Translations under genes and position numbers: made by a program
Assembly: GCA_026393985.1 (NCBI GenBank)
Contig: JAPKZB010000081.1
Location: 155,942-219,941 of the forward strand
DNA length: 64,000 nucleotides
From: Acidobacteriota bacterium
Lineage (GTDB): Bacteria; Acidobacteriota; Terriglobia; Bryobacterales; Bryobacteraceae
Direction: 5' to 3'
In this document: piece after piece, positions 17,191-25,503 of the stretch
How the letters are laid out: each line of letters starts with the position of its first letter
Numbering within the stretch: position 1 is the stretch's first letter
The notes under the pieces: model-generated
Told to the model about the DNA's origin: nothing
The model's database searches: none
The model's input: the letters and a program-made list of their open reading frames with translations, nothing else

Positions 17191-18477
17191 TTAGAGCTTC
17201 ACCTTGGCCGTCGCGGGGTTCCAGGACGCGCGCGTTTTGTGGCGGTAGGCGAGGTTGCACAGGTGGGCGGCCGCGGCGGCAAAGTGGCCCTCCTCGGCGT
17301 TTTCGCGGCTGGGCTTGTTGTTCCGGATTGAGTCGATGAAGTACCAGTTATGCGACTGGCCGCGTTCGACCATGATCTCCTTCGGTTCGCGGCGGGACGG
17401 GCGAGCCTCGCCCGCGAATTGGGCGAGATACTCGTCGCGCAGTTTCTTTGGGAAATTAAGACTGCCATACTCCTGCGCTTTACCGGACGCGCGTTCGGGC
17501 GTCAGTTCCAGTTTGTTGAAGGTCACGAGCAAAGTACCTTCGTCTCCGTAAATGAAAATGCCGCGCGGCTGCTGGCCGTTGGCCTGGTTGACATAGACAT
17601 CCACTAGAAAGCCTTCCGGGTACTCAAGCAGGGAGTTCATCACGTCCGGCACGGTCCGCCCGTCTTTCCACTTGGAGATAGATCCCTGCGAGACGGCCGA
17701 CAGCGGTGCCTGGACGCCCATGATCTCGTGCATCTGAGTGAACTGATGCACGAAAAGGTCCGCGGCAACGCCGCCGGAGTAGTCCCAGAAGCGGCGCCAT
17801 TGAAAAACAATTTTAGGATCAAACGCTCGCTTCCTCGTGCGGCCCTGCCAGGTAAGCCAGTCGATGGTTTTCTCTGAGGCATCCGGCGGGACCGGATACT
17901 GCCAGGCACCTTCGGCGGAATTGCGATGGTTGGCCATGCGGATCATGTTTACCCTGCCGAGCGCTCCGCTGGCAATGATTTCGCGGGCTTTGGCCGTGAG
18001 TGCTGACGTCTTGGCCTGGCTGCCGACCTGCAGAACCTTGCCGCTGGCTTTGGCGGCAGCGATGAGGCGGGGGCCTTCGGCGATGGACCAAGTCAGGGGT
18101 TTTTCAATGTAGACGTGCTTGCCGGCCGAAAGGGCATCGAGGGTGATCCTTTCGTGCCAGTGGTCGGGGGTGGCGATCACCACCGCGTCAATTCCCTTCT
18201 TATCGAGCAGGGCACGGTAGTCCCGGCCGGTCCAGATGTCGTCCCCGAGTTGCTCTTTGGCGCGCTGCAGGCAGCCATCGTACAGATCCGCCACGGCCAC
18301 GCCACGGGAACCCGGTACGCTCGAGAATTCTTCGATGAGCTGTTTGCCGCGCACCCCGCTGCCGATGAACCCCAGTTGAACGCCGTCCGGGCCGGACTGC
18401 GCCAAAGAGGCGGCGGTCGGCGCCAGGGAATAGACAACTGAGGAGGTGCGCAGAAAGGTACGGCGTGTGGTGGCCAT
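17191..18477 (-). CDS. Gfo/Idh/MocA family oxidoreductase with Tat-like leader
   Basis: 428 aa from ATG 18477, MATTRRTFLRTSSVVYSLAP: a twin-arginine-type export signal. NAD(P)-binding Rossmann fold at LGFIGSGVRGKQLIEEF, VVIATPDHWHERI, and the family signature AGKHVYIEKPLTWSIAEG (EKP). The C-terminal domain has WQYPVPPDASEKTIDW and HQFTQMHEIMG. Tat-exported members are common in Acidobacteria and Planctomycetes and act on sugars or polyols, some as glycosidases using NAD transiently. It forms a two-gene transcript with the TPP enzyme. A longer frame to 18543 would bury the leader. Confidence 0.85.
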   Translation of the reverse strand: MATTRRTFLRTSSVVYSLAPTAASLAQSGPDGVQLGFIGSGVRGKQLIEEFSSVPGSRGVAVADLYDGCLQRAKEQLGDDIWTGRDYRALLDKKGIDAVVIATPDHWHERITLDALSAGKHVYIEKPLTWSIAEGPRLIAAAKASGKVLQVGSQAKTSALTAKAREIIASGALGRVNMIRMANHRNSAEGAWQYPVPPDASEKTIDWLTWQGRTRKRAFDPKIVFQWRRFWDYSGGVAADLFVHQFTQMHEIMGVQAPLSAVSQGSISKWKDGRTVPDVMNSLLEYPEGFLVDVYVNQANGQQPRGIFIYGDEGTLLVTFNKLELTPERASGKAQEYGSLNFPKKLRDEYLAQFAGEARPSRREPKEIMVERGQSHNWYFIDSIRNNKPSRENAEEGHFAAAAAHLCNLAYRHKTRASWNPATAKVKL

Positions 18478-18695
18478 AGTTACCAGCCTACTGTATAGCA
18501 CTGGATAGCGGCAGGCAGGAGAGCGCCGCCGTGACGCCGACAAACCGTTTACGGATTAACGCGGCCAAACCGCCGGGACTTCCCTGTTCGAGGCGGCTGA
18601 GAACTTGCAAGCCGTTCCAGGACTATCGTACTGAATCAAGACAATAAGTCCTCGGCGGGGCAGTTATGCGCCGCGCCCAGGCCATAGGAATCAAC

Positions 18696-19469
18696 ATGAA
18701 ACACTTACTCCGACTTTATCTTGCCGCGGCGGGGCTTGCCGTAACGGCAACAAGCCCACTAAGTGCGGCCACGCTGATTACAAATGACCGGGGCGAATGG
18801 CTGACCGGGGTGAGCAACATTATTACCCTGAACCTCGACACCTTCTCGAGCGGCGCTTCGAGCGGCTTTACGGTTGGCAATACGGTTCAGCCGGGCAACA
18901 TGGCCTTTTACAACAACATGAACGGCTACTTTAACAATAGCTTCCAGGTGGTCGGCACGCAGAACTCCAACTACTATCTTGGACAGACCTTAGCTAACAC
19001 CACGCAGACCTGGAACAACTGGGGCAGCGGCGCTATTCTCCTCAGCGACACGAAGACTTCAACCAATACCGTCACCATGCGAGTAACCTTCCGCACCGGT
19101 GGCGTTGCTACCCCCGTAAACGCCTTTGGCTTTGCACTGGGACTCGGCGGCGATGGCGGAGGTGCGGGAACCGTCACGGTCACCCCGCAAGGCTTGGCGG
19201 CGCAGTCAGTATCCACCCTGAGCATTGGCTCCGGCTTGCGGTTCTTCGGCGTAACCAGTGACACCCAAACGTTCGGCTTCGCTGATATCACCATCACGAC
19301 ACCGAATCGCTACATCGTCCTCGATACGCTCGAACAGGGCGTTTTCACCAACTCGACACCGCCTCCTGCCGCGACGGACGTTCCCGATGCGGCCACCCTG
19401 CTCTGCGTTGGCACCGGCTTGGCCGGCCTCGGCTTCCTACGCCGCCACAGGGCGGCCACGGCCGCCTGA
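18696..19469 (+). CDS. PEP-CTERM-like exported protein
   Basis: 257 aa. ATG 18696 is preceded by AGGA 6-7 nt upstream, giving the signal peptide MKHLLRLYLAAAGLAVTATSPLSA. The body is Thr/Asn/Gly-rich and beta-like. The C-terminus has a sorting-type tail: VPDA, then the hydrophobic helix TLLCVGTGLAGLGFL, then RRHRAATAA. This matches the PEP-CTERM layout with a VPD rather than VPEP motif, so an exosortase/rhombosortase-like sorting system elsewhere in the genome is expected. No catalytic motif is visible. The 218 bp upstream (18478-18695) contain no recognised RNA motif. A strong hairpin follows the gene. Confidence 0.75.
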   Translation: MKHLLRLYLAAAGLAVTATSPLSAATLITNDRGEWLTGVSNIITLNLDTFSSGASSGFTVGNTVQPGNMAFYNNMNGYFNNSFQVVGTQNSNYYLGQTLANTTQTWNNWGSGAILLSDTKTSTNTVTMRVTFRTGGVATPVNAFGFALGLGGDGGGAGTVTVTPQGLAAQSVSTLSIGSGLRFFGVTSDTQTFGFADITITTPNRYIVLDTLEQGVFTNSTPPPAATDVPDAATLLCVGTGLAGLGFLRRHRAATAA

Positions 19470-19494
19470 GCGCCTACCCCCTAGCTGAGCCTGC

Positions 19495-19532
19495 GGGCAG
19501 GCGCTCCCGGTCGACCCGGGTAGCGCCTGCCC
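19495..19532 (+). terminator. Hairpin terminator after the PEP-CTERM-like gene
   Basis: Perfect 11-bp stem GGGCAGGCGCT (19495-19505) with AGCGCCTGCCC (19522-19532), plus inner pairing of CCGG, followed on the + strand by T-rich TTTGCATTTT. It lies between convergent genes. Confidence 0.75.
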
Positions 19533-19563
19533 GGTTTGCATTTTGCCGGGGCGACAAACCGGC

Positions 19564-20778
19564 TCAGCGGGCGCGGCCAAACACGGAGGTATCCGGATGG
19601 TAGTGCCGCCAGTCGAACCAGTAGTCTTTGATCATGTCGACACGGTCGAGACAGGCGCCCGCGGCCGGTCCCGCCAGAGCGCACCCCTGAAAGTTCCAGC
19701 GGCTGCCGGTGGCGTCATCGATCAGGATCGCTTCGGCCTCACCCGTTAGCCGGTAGAACTCGGTTGGACGGCCGGAGGCGGGAAGTTCGGCGCGGAAGGC
19801 CCGGATTGATCGGTTGTCCGGGCCCACGACGATGGCCAGCGGCAGGCTGCCTAAACGGTCGATCACCAGCTTTTCGCGCAGGACGGTCTCCTGCGGATAG
19901 GCCCGGGCAGCGCCCGCCGCATGCATGCCAACCACGAGCGTTCGCGGCGGCAGCCCCGGTTCGGCATAGCTGAGAACAGTTGGTGTTTTCTGCATCTTCG
20001 CTTCCCAGTCTTTGGCGGCATACCGGGCGGCATCGCGCGGGGAGTCTCCCAGGATGGTTCCCGCCGGTTGCTCAGCTTTCCACAAGCCCAAGGTCAACTC
20101 GTCGGAGGTGACCAAGTCAAGTTGGCGTCCCGCGAGGGGGCCCGCGATCGCCCGTCCGCTGATCTGCTGCCAGAACGTCCCGGTTTGCTCATCGCGCATG
20201 AGGAAGTTCTGATTGTTGATGCCCGCCAACCGGAACGTTAACGTCAGTTCGCCTACCTCGCGCTTCCACACCAGACCGGTGTGACAGAGCGTTCAATAGG
20301 TCGCCACAAGAGGCACGCCGCCGACTACGTCGTTCACGATGTGGTGGTAGGCGATGGCCCGGACCGGATAGGCGCGGGCGGCACCGCGCTGCTGCACGGC
20401 AAGCACCATTTCGTCCGCGTCAAGTTTTGCTTCTGCCGCCGCCAGAAACGTGGGTTGGTCGACCGGATGAAACATCATCTCAAACACATTCACCCGGACG
20501 GCGATGGTGGCCAGCAGCGTCAGGACCACGGCAACGCCGGCCGCCCACTGCCCCGGACGCCGCGCCAGACCGTTCCGGAGGCGCCACCCGGCCAGCACGG
20601 CCCCCCCGAGGCAGAGCAGCGTGAGCACGGGCCGGAAGCGCATGACGAGCAGCGCTGCTTCCAGTTCCTGCGGCCCCTGGGCGCGAAACGGCCGGATGAC
20701 ATAAATCGGATAGAGGGCGCAAACGAGTGCAAGGCCCGCGCAGGCGGTGAGCAGATACCAGAGTCGAGGATTGGTCAT
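19564..20778 (-). CDS. DUF3179 membrane protein with in-frame TGA at the conserved Cys (candidate selenoprotein)
   Basis: One continuous frame from ATG 20778 to the stop at 19564 (404 residues counting the TGA), interrupted only by TGA at 20295-20293. N-terminus: three membrane helices (about residues 6-28, 50-66, 78-97). DUF3179 then starts at ARAYPVRAIAYHHIVNDVVGGVPLVATY, where the family continues with Cys-x-x-Cys; here the first Cys (residue 162) is TGA, followed by TLCHTGLVWKREVGELTLTF and WQQISGRAIAGPLAG. A second half repeats GAARAYPQE. No other stop or frameshift occurs on either side. TGC to TGA is one base, so recent inactivation is possible, but UxxC at a redox motif with a SECIS-like hairpin 9 nt downstream fits selenocysteine. 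Start is supported by TACAGT 9 nt upstream. Confidence 0.75.
20267..20283 (-). promoter_or_regulatory. SECIS-like hairpin after the in-frame TGA
   Basis: On the - strand CACACC-GGTCT-GGTGTG forms a perfect 6-bp stem with a 5-nt loop starting GGU, 9 nt after the TGA. As I recall, E. coli fdhF has a 17-nt upper hairpin with a GGUC loop 11 nt after its UGA. The spacing here is 2 nt shorter and there is no bulged U, so function is unproven. Confidence 0.45.
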
Positions 20779-20876
20779 GAACCGCATACTGTACTGCATT
20801 TCCGTCGAAGATTCCCATACTCGCTTTCCACTATGCGGACCGGGAGCGGGGCGATGGCACGTGGGCGGGGCCGCGC

Positions 20877-20882
20877 TATAGT
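20877..20882 (+). promoter_or_regulatory. -10 box TATAGT before the amidohydrolase
   Basis: TATAGT ends 7 nt before the ATG at 20890, with no room for a Shine-Dalgarno; predicted leaderless transcript. Confidence 0.45.
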
Positions 20883-20889
20883 TTGATCC

Positions 20890-21747
20890 ATGGCCACGGA
20901 ACCGATCTCTCTACCTGCAGGCGCATGCGACTGCCACACGCACATCTTCGGCAACTATCCCATGATCGCCGAGCGGCGCTACACTCCCGAACCGGCGGGG
21001 CCGGCGGCGATGGCGGCACTGCACCGCTCGCTGGGGATTGAGCGGGTGGTGATTGTGACGCCGAGTGTATATGGCGTCGACAACACGAGTACGCTCGACG
21101 GCATCCTGGCGCGCGGGGCGACGGCGCGGGGGATTGCGGTGGTCGAGGATCAGGTGGGCGAAGCGGAGTTACGCCGCTTGCAGGCGGGGGGCATCCGCGG
21201 CATCCGGCTGAATCTGGCGACGGCCGGGGTGAGCGACCCGGTGGTGGCGGCGGCGCGGTTACGGTGGGCCGCGGAGTTGGTGGGCGGATTGGGCTGGCAC
21301 GTGCAGGTTTACACAACGCCGGTGGTGATTGCCGCACTGACGAAGATAGTAGCGGGCTTGGGGGTGCCGGTGGTGTTCGACCACTTTGGCGGGGCGCAGG
21401 CAGAGGCAGGGGTGCGGCAGACCGGATTTGCGGAGTTGGTTCGACTGGTGGGCGCCGGTCGGGCGTATGTGAAGATCTCCGGGGCCTACCACTCCTCGCG
21501 GCGCGGTCCGAACTATGCCGATTGCACACCGCTGGCGCAGGCGCTGATTGGCGCCAACGCTGAGCGGGTTTTATGGGGCACCGACTGGCCGCATCCCCCG
21601 GCGCCTTCGCCGACGCCGCTGCGGCCCACGCCGTTCCGCACGATCAACGATGGTTTACTGCTGCAACAGTTGGGAACCTGGGCGCCGGATGCCGCGGTGC
21701 GGGAGAAGATTCTGGTGAGGAATCCGGCGCGTTTGTATGGATTCTGA
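20890..21747 (+). CDS. Amidohydrolase 2 family TIM-barrel hydrolase (LigI-like)
   Basis: 285 aa. Metal/active-site motifs: CDCHTHIFG (HxH, about residues 13-21), GIRGIRLNL, VVFDHFGG (His), and VLWGTDWPHP (Asp). The pattern and length resemble 2-pyrone-4,6-dicarboxylate lactonase and related hydrolases acting on cyclic lactones or carboxylates; the exact substrate is not readable. No signal peptide, so cytoplasmic. Monocistronic as seen: divergent from the DUF3179 gene and convergent with the next gene. Confidence 0.82.
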   Translation: MATEPISLPAGACDCHTHIFGNYPMIAERRYTPEPAGPAAMAALHRSLGIERVVIVTPSVYGVDNTSTLDGILARGATARGIAVVEDQVGEAELRRLQAGGIRGIRLNLATAGVSDPVVAAARLRWAAELVGGLGWHVQVYTTPVVIAALTKIVAGLGVPVVFDHFGGAQAEAGVRQTGFAELVRLVGAGRAYVKISGAYHSSRRGPNYADCTPLAQALIGANAERVLWGTDWPHPPAPSPTPLRPTPFRTINDGLLLQQLGTWAPDAAVREKILVRNPARLYGF

Positions 21748-21764
21748 GGCGGCCGGCGCGCGGC

Positions 21765-22685
21765 TTAGGCGTAAAGGCCGATGGGGACGCCAATCGTGGG
21801 ATCGACCACAATCGAGCGAACCGGGAAACTCTGATTGCCAACGCCTGGCAGTTTTATAGTGGTCGTCGAAGTGACCGGGTAGCGGACTTTGGTGATGGTG
21901 ATGGTGGCGAGCGCCGAGACGCCGGGGGCCGCTTTCTCAATCTCGTCTTTGATCTTCTGATTGACCGTGGCGGTGAAGCCCTTGACGCCGCCGCGGACCT
22001 GCTTTTCGATGTCGCCTTTGCTGACACACAGACCCGTGATCCAATCCGGCCCCGGGAGATCGATCTCCATCTGTTCGACCGAGAGGCGGACGAGTTCGGC
22101 GAGGTCATCCGAGGTGGAGGGCTTGACGTGAATCTCGAATTGGATTTCGCCGTCGCTCTTTTCGGCGGTGCACTTGATGGCGTTCGAACCGATGGAGGCG
22201 GTGACCTTATCGAGCTTGAGGCTCGTCTTCAGCTTCGCGGCCTCCTTGCTGATTTCGCTGGCGGGGATACCCTGGTCGTCGGGGGTCGTCGAGGGGTAGA
22301 CGTAGATCTTCTGGGCCACGCCGGTGACCTTGTCGAGCGCGAAGGGGGCGGAGCGGTAGAGCGGCGCGAGGATTTCGATAGGGGGTATACCGGGCAGGTT
22401 GACGTTGACCAGGGAAGAGTCGTAGGCGATGAGGCGGCCGCGGAAGGATCGGAGGCCGTCAGGGACTTCGACAGTAAAGTCGCCGGCGGCATTGGCATCG
22501 GCCTTGAAGGACATGTTTGGAATGAAGCTGTTGTTAAATGTGTTGAGCGGGGCGTCGAGGGCGACGTGGATTTTGGCCTTGCCGAAGTTGACGAAGCCGG
22601 CGACGGGTTTGCCACCCGTCTTAAGAAAGCTGACGACAAACGAGTTGATGTCGGTAACGCGATGGAGCTTGCCCTTAATTTTCAT
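21765..22685 (-). CDS. Conserved-looking hypothetical protein
   Basis: 306 aa from ATG 22685; a TTG at 22736 overlapping the miaE stop (TTGA) would add 17 residues and couple translation. No signal peptide or membrane segment. Beta-rich N-terminal half (GKPVAGFVNFGKAKIHVALDAP, FTVEVPDGLRSFRGRLIAYDSS, a carboxypeptidase-regulatory/Ig-like look), then an amphipathic Lys/Glu-rich region and a C-terminal VSALATITITKVRYPVTSTT strand pair. I do not recognise a family. Tight linkage to miaE is the only context. Confidence 0.6.
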   Translation of the reverse strand: MKIKGKLHRVTDINSFVVSFLKTGGKPVAGFVNFGKAKIHVALDAPLNTFNNSFIPNMSFKADANAAGDFTVEVPDGLRSFRGRLIAYDSSLVNVNLPGIPPIEILAPLYRSAPFALDKVTGVAQKIYVYPSTTPDDQGIPASEISKEAAKLKTSLKLDKVTASIGSNAIKCTAEKSDGEIQFEIHVKPSTSDDLAELVRLSVEQMEIDLPGPDWITGLCVSKGDIEKQVRGGVKGFTATVNQKIKDEIEKAAPGVSALATITITKVRYPVTSTTTIKLPGVGNQSFPVRSIVVDPTIGVPIGLYA

Positions 22686-22732
22686 GGAGAGTTCTACCTC
22701 ATCGTCAAGGTGGCGAGAGACTCTCCGGCGTT

Positions 22733-23347
22733 TCAAAGACCGGAATGAATTAGGGATCCTGGTTTTTGCGCGGCGAGGATTTCGGCCTCTGTATCAAGCC
22801 ACTGCGACCAGTTGGACGCCACGACATCGGGCGCGGCGATCTTATTAGCCAGCTTGAGAAAGATCTTATAGTGGCCCATCTCGGAGGCGAACAGGGCGTG
22901 ATAAAACTTGGCCAGGTCGGGTTCTTTCTCAAAAGCCGCCGCGGCCAGGACGGCGAAGCGTTCGCAGGAGCGAGCCTCGATCAGCGCGGAGACGCAAAGG
23001 CGGTCGAGCAGTTCCTCCGAGCCGCCATTCCGGACGCGGGCGCGAAGGTCGCGCGGATACGCGGCTTTGTGAGAACGAACCAGACGACCGCCGCGTTTGA
23101 TGAGAACACGGGTGACCTGGGCCAGATGGGCGGCTTCGTCGCGGGCCACGCTGGTAAGGGCTTCGACCCATCCGGGCAGCCAGGTGTTGGGCCAGCGGGT
23201 CATGAGATCCATGGCGTTCTGCGCGGCCTTCATCTCGAGAAAGGCATGGTCGTTGAGGAGCGCGACGGGATCGGCAAGCGCGGTGTGGCCCCATTCGAGA
23301 GGGGTGCGGGAGCGCAGCGGCAGCGAGTCTACAGATGCGGGGGGCAA
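22733..23347 (-). CDS. miaE: tRNA-(ms2io6A37) hydroxylase-like diiron protein MiaE
   Basis: 204 aa from TTG 23347. Four-helix diiron fold with the expected ligands: NDHAFLEMKAAQNAMDLM (Glu), SVARDEAAHLAQV (ExxH-type), ALIEARSCERF (Glu) and FASEMGHYKIFLKLA (ExxH). MiaE hydroxylates the isopentenyl side chain of ms2i6A37 in tRNA using O2. A TACTCT box ends 5 nt before the TTG start. The downstream hypothetical gene may be translationally coupled. Confidence 0.85.
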   Translation of the reverse strand: MPPASVDSLPLRSRTPLEWGHTALADPVALLNDHAFLEMKAAQNAMDLMTRWPNTWLPGWVEALTSVARDEAAHLAQVTRVLIKRGGRLVRSHKAAYPRDLRARVRNGGSEELLDRLCVSALIEARSCERFAVLAAAAFEKEPDLAKFYHALFASEMGHYKIFLKLANKIAAPDVVASNWSQWLDTEAEILAAQKPGSLIHSGL

Positions 23348-23392
23348 ACCTCAGAGTAACGCAGATAGCCAGGAGAGGGGGCGCAAAGAGGT

Positions 23393-23398
23393 TAGCAT
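23393..23398 (+). promoter_or_regulatory. -10 box TAGCAT before the DUF1080 gene
   Basis: TAGCAT ends 6 nt before the ATG at 23405; same short spacing as other first genes in this window. Confidence 0.3.
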
Positions 23399-23404
23399 AG
23401 AGAA

Positions 23405-24580
23405 ATGAGAATCCTGGTGGCCCTGCTTGCCCTGGTGATGAGCGCCTCGGCGCAAACCAATCGCCTCACGCCCAAGGAGGCGGCCGAAGGCTGGCTGCTG
23501 CTCTTTGACGGCGAGTCCACTTTCGGATGGACCGTGGAGGGTGCCGCCAAGTGGCGCGTCGCCAACGGGGCGATTGTCGCCGACAGAGGCGGGTACGGCT
23601 GGCTGCGGACCAATACGCAGTTTGCCGATTATTCGTTGAAAGTCGATTTCCAGACGGCGGCAGATGGTAACAGCGGCATCTTTCTGCGGTCAGCCAAGGG
23701 CAAGGACCCGCACGTCTCCGGCTACGAGTTGCAGATCTTTGACGCGCATCCCAAGTTTCCTACCGGCTCGATTCTCGACTCGGGACGGACCAACAAGAAG
23801 CTGCGCATTAAGCCGGAGCAGTGGCACACCTATGAGGTCTTCCATGTCGGCGCCCGGTGCCTCGTTAAGCTGGACGGTAAGAAGGTGCTGGACCTGAACG
23901 ACAGTAAGTCGGCGAGCGGGTATCTGGGTTTGCAGTTCAATCCGAACAAGCCCGTGGCGTTCCGGAACATCAAGCTGCGGCCGCTGGGTTTGGCGCCGCT
24001 GTTCAACGGCCGGAACCTGAGCGGTTGGCAGGAGGTGCAGCCTCCGAAAGCGCCGGCCCACCCGGCCGTGTGGAGCGTCAAGCGAGGCCTTCTGCACGTG
24101 GAGAAAGGCCCGGGGCAGCTCGAGACCAAGACGCTTTACGATGACTTCATTCTCCAGATGGAGGTGCGGACCAACTCGGCCGACCCTGGATTCCATCCCA
24201 ACAGCGGCGTCTTCTTCCGCAGCACGCCGAACGGCTACTGGACCGGGTACGAGATTCAGATCCGGAACGAGTTCAAAGACGGCGACCGGAGCAAGCCCGT
24301 CGACACCGGCACGGGCGGGATCTACTTCCATCAGCCGGCGCGGCGGGTGGTCGGCACCGACAATGAGTTCTACACCAAAACAATTGTGGCGCAGGGCCGG
24401 CACATCGCCACCTGGATCAACGGCTACCCGGTGGCCAATTGGGAGGACCCTTACGCGGAGGGGACTAGCCCGCGCAACAAGCAGGCGGTGCTCAAGCCCG
24501 GGGCGATCGCCTTGCAGGCGCACGACCCGAAGACGAATCTCGATTTCCGGAACGTTCGCATCCGGAGCTTAAAGCGTTAG
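23405..24580 (+). CDS. Exported protein with two DUF1080 (3-keto-disaccharide hydrolase) domains
   Basis: 391 aa with signal peptide MRILVALLALVMSASAQ. Domain 1 (about 28-195): WLLLFDGESTFGWTVEG, NSGIFLRSAKGKDPHVSGYELQI (split: GIFLR and GYELQI are the family blocks). Domain 2 (about 197-391): APLFNGRNLSGWQEV, NSGVFFRSTPNGYWTGYEIQI and a final VRIRSL strand. DUF1080 is a concanavalin-like fold; members hydrolyse 3-keto-glycosides. The tandem arrangement suggests a carbohydrate-binding or hydrolytic protein in the periplasm. Its stop overlaps the stop of convergent etfA (TTAG). Confidence 0.85.
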   Translation: MRILVALLALVMSASAQTNRLTPKEAAEGWLLLFDGESTFGWTVEGAAKWRVANGAIVADRGGYGWLRTNTQFADYSLKVDFQTAADGNSGIFLRSAKGKDPHVSGYELQIFDAHPKFPTGSILDSGRTNKKLRIKPEQWHTYEVFHVGARCLVKLDGKKVLDLNDSKSASGYLGLQFNPNKPVAFRNIKLRPLGLAPLFNGRNLSGWQEVQPPKAPAHPAVWSVKRGLLHVEKGPGQLETKTLYDDFILQMEVRTNSADPGFHPNSGVFFRSTPNGYWTGYEIQIRNEFKDGDRSKPVDTGTGGIYFHQPARRVVGTDNEFYTKTIVAQGRHIATWINGYPVANWEDPYAEGTSPRNKQAVLKPGAIALQAHDPKTNLDFRNVRIRSLKR

Positions 24581-25503
24581 GCTTTGAGCTCGTTGATGGC
24601 TTCCGTCAGCGCCGGCACGACCTCAAACAGATCGCCCACCACGCCGTAGTCGGCGACTTCGAAGATTGGGGCGTTGGGGTCTTTGTTGATGGCGACGATC
24701 GACTTGGCGCCCTTCATGCCCACCAGATGTTGAATGGCGCCGGAGATGCCCACGGCCAGATAGAGCTTGGGCGCCACGGTTTGGCCGGAACTGCCCACTT
24801 GGCGCTCCATCGGAAGCCAGCCGTTGTCACAGATGGGCCGGGAGGCGGCAAGTTCGGCGCCGAGGGCGGCGGCGAGCTCTTCGACCAGAATGAGATTGTC
24901 CTTCTCCTGGATGCCGCGGCCCACCGAAACGATGATTTCGGCGGTAGTGAGGTCGACGGCGCGGGAGGATTCGCGGAACGGAGCTTCGGCCTGGGTGCGG
25001 ACGGCACCAGGGCCGGTCGGAAAGGCTTCGACCACGGGGGAGCCGGCGGGGACGGCATCGGCGCGGTAGGCGCCCGCCTGAATGGAGAGCAGCCGTGGGC
25101 CGGACCCGCTGAAGCGGTAGTCGGCGTTCAGCTTGCCCTGGAAATGCTGGCGCACAACCGAGCCGTCAGCGTTCAGCTTGATGACGTCGCTGACGAGCAC
25201 GCGACCGAGGCGGGTGGCGAGCTTAGGAGCGAAGTCTCGCACTTGGTAGGTGTGGGGAAACAGAACGTACTCGGGCTGCGCGTGGGCGATGAGCGCGGCC
25301 AGGGCCGCCGTGTAGCCATCGGCGGAGTAATCAAAGGCCGGAATCGTGTAGAGGCGGTCGATATCTTTTGACGACGCTTCGCCGGGGTCGCCGATGACAA
25401 CGGCCGAGACGGGTTGACCCAGCGCAAAAGCTGCCGCCAAAGCCTCCCAACTCATGCGGTGATACAGGCCGCGGGTCTGTTCGAGAACGACAAGCACGCT
25501 CAT
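24577..25503 (-). CDS. etfA: Electron transfer flavoprotein subunit alpha
   Basis: 308 aa. The N-terminal ETF fold starts MSVLVVLEQTRG. The C-terminal FAD-binding domain carries RQVGSSGQTVAPKLYLAVG, ISGAIQHLVGMKGAKSIVAI and NKDPNAPIFEVADYGVVGDL. With EtfB it forms a heterodimer carrying electrons from acyl-CoA dehydrogenases to the quinone pool. Overlaps etfB by 4 nt (ATGA) and is last in the acpP-fabF-etfB-etfA series. Confidence 0.95.
   Translation of the reverse strand: MSVLVVLEQTRGLYHRMSWEALAAAFALGQPVSAVVIGDPGEASSKDIDRLYTIPAFDYSADGYTAALAALIAHAQPEYVLFPHTYQVRDFAPKLATRLGRVLVSDVIKLNADGSVVRQHFQGKLNADYRFSGSGPRLLSIQAGAYRADAVPAGSPVVEAFPTGPGAVRTQAEAPFRESSRAVDLTTAEIIVSVGRGIQEKDNLILVEELAAALGAELAASRPICDNGWLPMERQVGSSGQTVAPKLYLAVGISGAIQHLVGMKGAKSIVAINKDPNAPIFEVADYGVVGDLFEVVPALTEAINELKA

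Noticed and set aside
18478..18695. c-di-GMP (GEMM) riboswitch before the PEP-CTERM-like gene
   Set aside because: GGCCAAACC is present, but the core GACGCAAAGCC-type block and tetraloop receptor are not; the resemblance is too partial.
20293..20799. Two separate genes, a 168-aa membrane protein and a 235-aa DUF3179 protein
   Set aside because: They share one frame, the TGA splits the DUF3179 domain inside its conserved CxxC motif, and the second ORF lacks a ribosome site and starts mid-domain.
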